DNA of 56,563 bases. Origin: Vitrella brassicaformis. Lineage: Eukaryota; Sar; Vitrellaceae. Positions 56,327 through 56,563 of the stretch are shown here, piece after piece (the first letter of the stretch is position 1; every line of letters begins with the position of its first letter). The stretch covers positions 194,999 through 251,561 of the forward strand of contig CDMY01000748.1 of the NCBI GenBank assembly GCA_001179505.1, read 5' to 3'. A program made the translations under genes and the position numbers. The notes below the pieces were generated by a model. That model saw only the letters and a list, made by a program, of their open reading frames with translations. It had not been told where the DNA came from and ran no database searches.

Positions 56327-56393
56327 ATGTTGAAGTGGCTGGGAGTGAACAAGAAGAAGCAGAAGGAGGACGAGATATTCGACTCCGTCAGAA
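56327..56393 (+). CDS. First exon of a gene leaving the window
   Basis: ATG 56327 opens a 67-nt exon (MLKWLGVNKKKQKEDEIFDS, phase 1) ending at a good donor, AGAA|GTGAGT. The peptide is strongly charged (KKKQKEDE). It fits the head-to-head pattern with the neighbouring minus-strand gene. With only 22 codons visible, neither identity nor reality is assured. Confidence 0.4.
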
Positions 56394-56483
56394 GTGAGTG
56401 AGATCATTGAGAGAAGCAATCAGTCACTCAGTCAGTCAGTCAGTCACCCACCGCAGCGCCAAGATCGCCGGCGTCCGGTTGGT

Positions 56484-56555
56484 AAGGCAACCGTGTCCCA
56501 GTGCAAATTTCAGCTGGCATACCACTCGATGGGCAGGGACCCTACACGAACACGA
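56484..56555 (-). pseudogene. Possible copy of exon 6 of the secreted Cys-rich gene
   Basis: The plus-strand string CACTCGATGGGCAGGGACCC followed by TACACG closely matches 54957-54983 (CACTCGACGGGCAGGAACCC then TACACGG), which is the acceptor and start of exon 6 (GSCPSSG) of the gene at 54415-55906. On the minus strand it reads GPCPSSGMP after a TAG acceptor. It may be a fragment or part of a paralogue extending past the window. Confidence 0.4.
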
Positions 56556-56563
56556 ACACACAC

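Overview
The window looks nuclear and eukaryotic: GC-rich genes with many short introns, (TG)n and (CA)n tracts inside introns, and simple-repeat intergenic DNA. The gene content (RAP and mTERF organelle RNA proteins, BTB/T1 proteins, RING proteins, very high intron number) and texture suggest a photosynthetic alveolate, most like the chromerid Vitrella brassicaformis. That assignment is inference from style, not a match I could run. There is one 300-N assembly gap (10902-11201). I built exon models by hand from splice sites and checked that phases and total lengths close. All functional calls are by eye.

Layout. Positions 1-3135 hold two tandem copies of a secreted gene made of two copies of an unfamiliar 35-40-residue repeat plus an FKBP-like domain. 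3136-6006 is simple-repeat DNA. 6007-8534 (-) is a low-complexity RGG/Q-rich protein. 8903-16545 (+) is a 42-exon gene joining a VHS/ENTH-like N-terminus, a coiled coil and an alpha-adaptin-type appendage. 17179-19784 (-) joins a PD-(D/E)XK nuclease-like region, a glycine-rich membrane region and a J-domain. 20171-25013 (+) is a secreted protein with nine FKBP-like domains encoded by tandem, phase 2-2 exons. 26285-27914 (-), 28270-29913 (+) and 37247-38940 (-) are three paralogues of a BTB/T1-coiled-coil-FKBP fusion. Between them lie a SURNod19-like secreted protein (30867-32622, -) and an unrecognised protein (32923-35647, +). The right part carries two RING proteins (39246-40496 and 41924-42746, +), a small basic protein (41376-41787, -), an mTERF-like protein (43878-47767, -), a Lys/Glu-rich protein (48190-49505, +), a RAP-domain protein (51024-53615, -), a secreted Cys-rich protein (54415-55906, -) and the first exon of a gene leaving the window (56327, +).

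Two themes connect the genes. First, a divergent FKBP-like domain occurs at six loci in three architectures, at least 14 domains in under 39 kb: a local nursery of FKBP-like proteins built by gene duplication, exon duplication and fusion. Second, almost every gene sits head-to-head with a neighbour across 136-422 bp, so most promoters must be bidirectional, while simple repeats pile up in the convergent intervals. Several genes carry one clean frameshift or splice-site loss; these may be decay or assembly error and are listed separately.
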